From: Liolophura sinensis
Lineage: Eukaryota; Mollusca; Polyplacophora; Chitonida; Chitonidae
Length of the DNA stretch: 64,000 nt
NCBI RefSeq assembly: GCF_032854445.1
Contig: NC_088302.1
Span: 42,570,645 to 42,634,644, forward strand
Direction: 5' to 3'
The first letter of the stretch is position 1. The number at the start of each line of letters is the position of its first letter. The notes below the pieces were generated by a model. It worked only from the letters and a program-made list of their open reading frames with translations, had not been told where the DNA came from and searched no databases. Positions 58,901 to 64,000 of this stretch are shown here, one piece after another. Position numbers and translations under genes: made by a program.

Positions 58901-61900
58901 CGCCCTTTCCGGAGCTGCCCTGTTTCCTCCAACAATAATGCTGTCGTCGTATAAGTGACATATTCTTGAGTACGGCGTAATACTCTAATCAAATAAATAA
59001 ATAGTGGGTTTCCTCCGGGGCTCTGCCCGGTTTCCTCCCACCATAATGCTGGCCGCCGTCGCATAAGTGAAATATTCTTGAGTTCGGCGTAAAACACCAA
59101 ATAAATAAATAAATAAATATGATGTGGCTTCATAGAGACTATAGAACATGGCACAATGCATATATTTGTTGGAAGTATGATAGCAAGATAATTTGAAGGC
59201 ATGGCGGCTTCTTGATTCCACTTTGTACAGCAAAAATGAGCCAATTGGCGCCATCATCATCTAGTTGGCTCATTAATGCACATGTACACCCCTCATAAGC
59301 AGCAACCAGTGATATAGCGTAGCGGCAGTAACATATGCGTCTTGTTTGTTTCAGGTAACGGCGAAGTAAAATCAGTGTGTGAAAATTTCGTCATTAAAGA
59401 CAAAAATGGGAAATTGCGTTTTGGTGTTAACAAAAACGGTGTTACTCTGGGCCAAGAGAATTTAAATGTAGAAGGTGAGCATATCTCCACTCCTTAGTTA
59501 GACAATCAGTGTTGTTGTAGGTAGGTTTTAACGCTGCGTTTAGTAGTTTTACAAAATAGTGTTCGGCAAAACAAAATGTTTAGTACATTTAACTGTGTTT
59601 AATAGCTCTGTAAAACACTGTTAGGTACTCTCACAACCCAATTTCCGTAGTTTCACAACACCGTGTCCAGCTGTTCCAGAAAAAGAGGGGGATAGATGTT
59701 AAGACTGTCGTCTTCGCACATTGTTTATTCAGCAGGAGTGCACCGGATGCTGCTCAACTGCTTGGTATGTGGTGAGCTCTCCCTCTGGCGTTTCTCTGTT
59801 TGTTTTTTGTTATCTACAGATCCAGTAGTTTTTGTTAATGACTGAAATGTGAGCTCGTTGAAAAACAAATAAAGTAAAAAAAGGTTGATAGTTGTGCAAG
59901 GCTGCATTCGATGTATTTACAAGATAGAAGTTTCCAATCATTGATTGCTGAGTTTCTGAAACAAATAGTCAAATGGATTGTTGTTCTGTAATAGTTGCCC
60001 CCGCCCCCCATATCTATCGTGTGTATGGAGCCAATGTAGAACGTAAAGGTAGGTAGAACGCAAAGGTAGGTAAAACTAGCAGAAAACTAACACTTATTAA
60101 TGATTTAATATTCAGCAGTAAAGCTTTTGTACATGTACCAAAACCAGGAAAGTGTGAGTGAGTGTTGAATGCGAAGTTTTGTGTTGGGTGGAGTAAAGAT
60201 TATATGTGAATATAGGTTACATGCTGACTTCTTCGTACAGGTCTGTCTGTGGACAAGATTGTACAGTCTCCCATAATTCGCGGACCCAGTCGAGAATCAT
60301 TAAGGTAAGACAGCTTTCACATTTCCTCAGACCGTGTCACTAAAGCGTTACAGGAGTGGATCTACATCGGGGGCCTGTCACCTTCCCTGAGCCCCCCACC
60401 CCCTCAAGAGCGTTATAATGGACGTACATAGAATAAACAGAAATATAACATCAAAAAATGATGCTAATTGTAGAATTTGCCCTTTTTTTATTCAACATTA
60501 TACTTTTCAGGGAAGGCCAGGACCCCTTCGTAGTTTTAACGGTGGGCGAGTTTCATGTAATGCACAACTTGTGAATTGCTATATAAATGTCGAGACACCT
60601 TCTAGTCTTTTTTTGTCAGTTTTGGGCTCCGAGCTCTTTTATACCCTACGTCTCGGGACACCACTTAACTTTGAATGGTTGAAAACTCGGACATACAACA
60701 ATCTAGGGTCGTGGAGCTTCCGGGACCTACGCTGCCCTGAACCCCCACTTAATGTGTTCGGATAGGCTGTTAAACTACTACCCACCCTCACTCGGTCCCC
60801 ACTATTTATCTTTTTGCGGCTTTGTACTCTCTATTTATTTATTTGATTGTTGTTTTACGCCGTACTCAAGAATATTTCACTTATACGACGGCGGCCAGCA
60901 TTATGGTGGGAGGAAACAGGGGAAACCCAAGACCATCCGCAGGTTGCTGGCAGGCCTTCCCACGTACGGCCGGAGAGGAAACCAGCGTGAGCTGGACTTG
61001 AACTCACATCCACCGCATTGTACTCTTTAAATGGATACAGAATCGACGCTGATTTGTTGATGGTTGAGGTAGGGTTCCCCGGGTTGAATAAATGTACCGT
61101 ACCTAAAAATTAGCATGGAGCAAATTGTAAGTGACTTGCCTTAGTCCGTGGTTTGTGGTTTTCCTCTGGAATCTGGTGCCTGCTATCTATTTTAATAACC
61201 GCCGTCGTTCAACTGAAATGTTTCTCTTCCAATCCGTTTATTTGATATTTTCTACTCACTGTATTGGCATTTATATAAAGGCAGGCAGGGTTACGAGTGT
61301 ATAGAGCTTGCGGTACGATACGTACCAAAGGAAGCTCTTAGAAGGTAAAAATATTACCGTAGAAAAACAAATTAACTTCCTCCAAACGACTGAGAACGCA
61401 TCTCCGGCCATCTATGATTGTAGAGCTTCCGGGGCCTATGCGGCCCTTGGTCCCTCGCCTCTTGTGCTGTGATTGACCCCCCTCCCCCTCCCCCGCCTCA
61501 TTCTGAACTAGATCCGCCCTTGGCGGTACATAGGTAATCAGTTAATTCTGAATGCTTCGGTGGCTTAATGGTTAGATCGTCCGCCTCGAAGTCGGGATCA
61601 AACCCAAGTCAGGTCATGCCAAAGACTGAAAAGGTATTTGTACATGTTACTGCCTCGCTTGCCGGTCAGTACTGACAAGATAATGTGACTGGGGTTGGTG
61701 TCATGTCTGGTGTCTTCAGCATGATACTTGTAGCGGCAGCAGCACTTTGACGACATAAACTTACCTTACCACAAGAGGACACAGTATAGCTACACACGCC
61801 TAACGACTTCTCGTCGGCAAATGACTGAAAAATTGCTAAGCACGACGTAAAACCCCAAGCATACATTCAAACTCAATTCTGATGAGGTCATATATTGAAA

Positions 61901-63465
61901 GTAAGTGATGAGTAAACATTGAATGACAATGTCACCCGATGGGCATTTCAATCCATTGAAGGGGATGGGAGCGAGGGGTATCATATGAGATTATGATTGA
62001 ATTGCTTAACTGTTCCCCACATGTGACACTTCACTAAATTTTTCATGTTGGCACCTGAGTAGTTTAGTCGCATGTGTAAAAGTATAGCTGCTCCCACTGT
62101 TCAACTCGAAAAATCTAATTCGTCCAAATACTTACACACGCACCTATTATAAGCATACCAATAGGACGGGAATCTCTTTCGTTCGAGTACCTCTGTATTA
62201 GTACATTAACAGTGCCATCGGAGTGCAGTATACCATTCGGGTATCTAAATGTATTTGTAAATAACTACGTATAGGTGTTGGAACATCGGTATATATATAT
62301 TTAATTTTATTTACTTACGTGTATTTGACTGGTGTTTTACGGCGTAGGCCTACACAAGAATATTTCACTCATACGAGGGTGGTCAGCATTGTGGTGGGAG
62401 GCCAGCCAGGGGAAACCCCACTACCATTCGCAGATTGCTGGCAATGTATGTCGCATAATTATGACGCTACCAACGGTGCCCATCCACTGTCATTGCTTGG
62501 GTGACTAATGTGAGGTAGCTAATCGCAGGACCTACACGCATTACAACTAGAGGTGACTTACTACTAGGCTAGCGCAAGCTACTGACATATTGATTCACAT
62601 ATTTGCGGCTGTGACTATAAGTCAGACGAGTTTTTCAGGTTACAGGAATGGTCGGTGGATTACCCCTCTGCCCGATTCCTCCAATCTGACCAGGACAAAA
62701 TACTTGAGCACGGTCAATAAATGAATTGAAAGTGAGTCTTTCTCGTATTTTGTCATCGTTAGTCACAATTATCTTTGCTTTCCTTGTCAGAGTTGTGTCT
62801 GTAACGCGGGATGTCAGAGTTACGGGCCCTGCTGGCGTAGAACTCAGGGCTCCGGCCGGCAAGATACATCTCAACAGTTTAAATGACATACTTATAACAT
62901 CCAAAGGTCAAGGGGTAAATATACATGTACTTGAGCTGACTTGGTTATATGATAAATAAATGCCTTTTTGTACTTACATTATTGACACCCAACTTAACCC
63001 TGCTTTTCTTGTAAACTTGGGCCATGAATAACTTGTCCAGGAATCATTTTTGGATACTACGTTTTAAGACAGGACAGCTCCCGTAGGTCACATATTATGG
63101 TAACAAGGGTCGTTGTCCTCAAACAAATAAAGATAGAAGGCGACAAGACAAGTTGCACCTTTTTTAAAATGTAGAAAATTGCTCCTATTGACCATAAGAA
63201 AATTATGTTTTCATGCAGCCCTGAAAACTTGCATTCATGTATGAATCTTGCTGTTGTTTTCTGTTTTGTTTTTCCCTAATCTCTAAATCAGATCCGCTTT
63301 GATGCTGAGAAAATGTACCTGAAAAACCTTCCGCTGGGTAATCCGCCCATCGCCGGAGATCCGCCCGTCGAAGTGTACCAGCTGTGCGCTTGTAAGGATT
63401 CCGGACGTCTATTTCTGGACAAAGTTGACGGACCATGTACAAACACAGCCTCCATCTGTAGTTAG
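55933..63465 (+). CDS. Sarcoglycan of the gamma/delta/zeta type
   Basis: Complete 282-aa type II membrane protein of the dystrophin-glycoprotein complex, which links the muscle cell cytoskeleton to the matrix. Coding exons: 55933-56109, 56818-56919, 58312-58399, 59355-59474, 60241-60304, 62791-62914, 63292-63465 (all GT-AG; phases 0,0,1,1,2,0; frame closes exactly). Residues 18-30 contain the family signature [12 protein letters not shown], followed by a hydrophobic membrane segment to about residue 52. Then come [21 protein letters not shown], the beta-rich extracellular region and a C-terminal Cys cluster (C-A-C, then two more Cys), all matching the vertebrate gamma, delta and zeta proteins in order and near their length. 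A sequon N-I-S spans the exon 3/4 junction. The ATG is the first in-frame one in the exon. It cannot be placed with gamma, delta or zeta individually; it is probably the single invertebrate co-orthologue. Confidence 0.95.
57071..57320 (+). pseudogene. Decayed duplicate of sarcoglycan coding exon 3 and its upstream intron end
   Basis: 57091-57320 parallels 58170-58385: gatttattgtcttttgagaa, atttggaccatt, gatgaacaat-type blocks, an acceptor CACAG (57232), then a match to the exon (tgtggaatccagtggggatg). Two G are missing just after the acceptor, which would shift the frame (86 instead of 88 nt), and no donor at the matching end is evident. It is probably never spliced productively; use as an alternative exon cannot be fully excluded. 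Confidence 0.75.
57345..57850. repeat. Higher-order tandem repeat (about 110 bp within about 287 bp)
   Basis: gattaaatgatgaa...aagggaatgtccttacacat...ggagtttacccacctcctcg recurs with a period near 110 bp. A larger block beginning gtgaaaggtttgccttagag at 57358 recurs at 57645. It lies in the intron between the decayed and the real exon 3. Confidence 0.85.
58437..58495 (-). repeat. SINE family B, short 3' remnant
   Basis: gtttaacgtcaccgtcatat followed by gacgacgaggagtcagtaat; only the 3' end remains, just after the exon 3 donor. Confidence 0.6.
58736..59125 (+). repeat. Two SINE family A copies in tandem (intronic)
   Basis: The first copy has a head (acttacgtggcccagtgggt), a damaged core and the 3' end gtacggcgtaatactctaat with an A-rich tail (about 58736-59003). 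The second, 5'-truncated, follows at once (gtgggtttcctccggggctc to gtaaaacaccaaataaataa). Confidence 0.8.
60836..61022 (-). repeat. SINE family A (intronic)
   Basis: gtacgccgt-type end on the left (gttgttttacgccgtactca), gacggcggccagcattatgg core, and the head side truncated near cacatccaccgcattg. Confidence 0.85.
61552..61875 (+). repeat. SINE family B, full length (intronic)
   Basis: Best single copy of the family: head gcttcggtggcttaatggtt, B-box-like GGGATCAAACCC, a body with ggtcatgccaaagactgaaa and tgtcttcagcatgatacttg, and a 3' end gaaaaattgctaagcacgacg with gtaaaaccccaagcatacat. Confidence 0.85.
62312..62460 (-). repeat. SINE family A, truncated (intronic)
   Basis: gactggtgttttacggcgta, caagaatatttcactcatac and gtcagcattgtggtgggagg blocks. 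A further degraded plus-strand trace lies near 62660-62720. Confidence 0.7.
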
Positions 63466-64000
63466 TTCTCAACGGAACGAGGGACAGGCTGCGGCGTATA
63501 GACACTACGCATAGTATTCCCATTCTGGATCAAAAAAGGACTGGATTGAAGGCCTCACTCTGTGACTGGAGGAATGAAGTTCCGTCTGTGAAATGAAGTT
63601 TGTGTGTATGACAGATTTGATCAGAGGTATACATGTACGTGTATATCAAAGTGTGGTAGAGTTAAGCTCTAGTATCTCAGAGTTTTACTCTAGCCTCTGA
63701 GAGCTCTACTCTAGTATATGTATGTATGTATGTATGTATACCATAATTGGTCAGGCTTATGACATGATAAATGACATTGTTAGACCTAATACCACAGTTA
63801 TACCATGATACCGAACTTATACCATGGTGAATGACAATACATCCCAGTGGTCACAATGTAGCAGACTTGTTCTGAAGTGTTAAAACAAGATTGATTAAGA
63901 TCACTCTACGAATTAGGGTTAGCTAATTTACAATGGGTCGAATTTTTACCTCGATCGGTCATTTTTATCACAGCTGTTCAAAGTTATAGCTCGAAGGGTT
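63466..64000 (+). other. Sarcoglycan 3'UTR and flank
   Basis: Contains a (TATG)n microsatellite at 63716-63739 and, just before it, short imperfect repeats of the form agctctactctagtat. No AATAAA was found with confidence, so the transcript end is not placed. Confidence 0.5.

Noticed and set aside
58752-59260. Open frames on both strands around 58.7-59.3 kb
   Set aside because: They are translations of two SINE-A copies inside a sarcoglycan intron.
60418-60765. 115-codon frame in a sarcoglycan intron
   Set aside because: Single occurrence, no recognisable motif, inside an intron of a gene whose exons are all accounted for.

Overview
The window looks like nuclear DNA from an invertebrate, most likely a bivalve mollusc; the taxon is inferred. 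The evidence is: two genes with small exons and GT-AG introns; large amounts of two tRNA-derived SINE families whose cores look like those common in bivalve genomes; a Penelope-like retroelement remnant; and an antimicrobial-peptide-type precursor with a C-terminal EF-hand extension, an architecture known from mussel mytimycin precursors. Nothing bacterial or viral is visible (no operons, rRNA, intact tRNA genes or CRISPR).

About 1.8-50.9 kb is a tandem segmental array. Four paralogous units start near 1770, 17815, 34190 and 44371. Each carries, in order, a SINE-B fragment, a 48-bp minisatellite, a conserved upstream region, a TATA box, the peptide gene and a downstream tail. Units 1-2 and 2-3 are separated by a homologous spacer of about 6.6-7 kb holding a Penelope-like remnant. 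Units 3-4 have no spacer. Units 1-3 each hold an intact four-coding-exon gene (168, 175 and 175 aa). The predicted protein is a signal peptide, a cationic helix, a six-cysteine motif C-x3-C-x3-C-x5-C-x3-C-x3-C, a KRKR processing site, a pair of canonical EF-hand loops and a Thr/Pro/Leu acidic tail. Unit 4 keeps the TATA region and the 3'UTR, but one deletion removed every coding exon. Units 2 and 3 are near-identical (three substitutions in 525 coding nt). Units 1 and 4 share a SINE insertion that units 2 and 3 lack.

50.9-55.85 kb is mostly unrecognised sequence with SINE fragments and local tandem repeats. 55.9-63.5 kb holds the window's one clearly conserved housekeeping-type gene: a complete gamma/delta/zeta-type sarcoglycan of 282 aa in seven coding exons, plus strand, with a decayed duplicate of its third coding exon in an intron.

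The peptide genes probably form an immune-effector family evolving by duplication, divergence of the mature peptide and gene loss. The sarcoglycan is an unrelated neighbour. Most other open frames lie in repeats, introns or regions whose reading frame is broken in a paralogous unit, and are not called.
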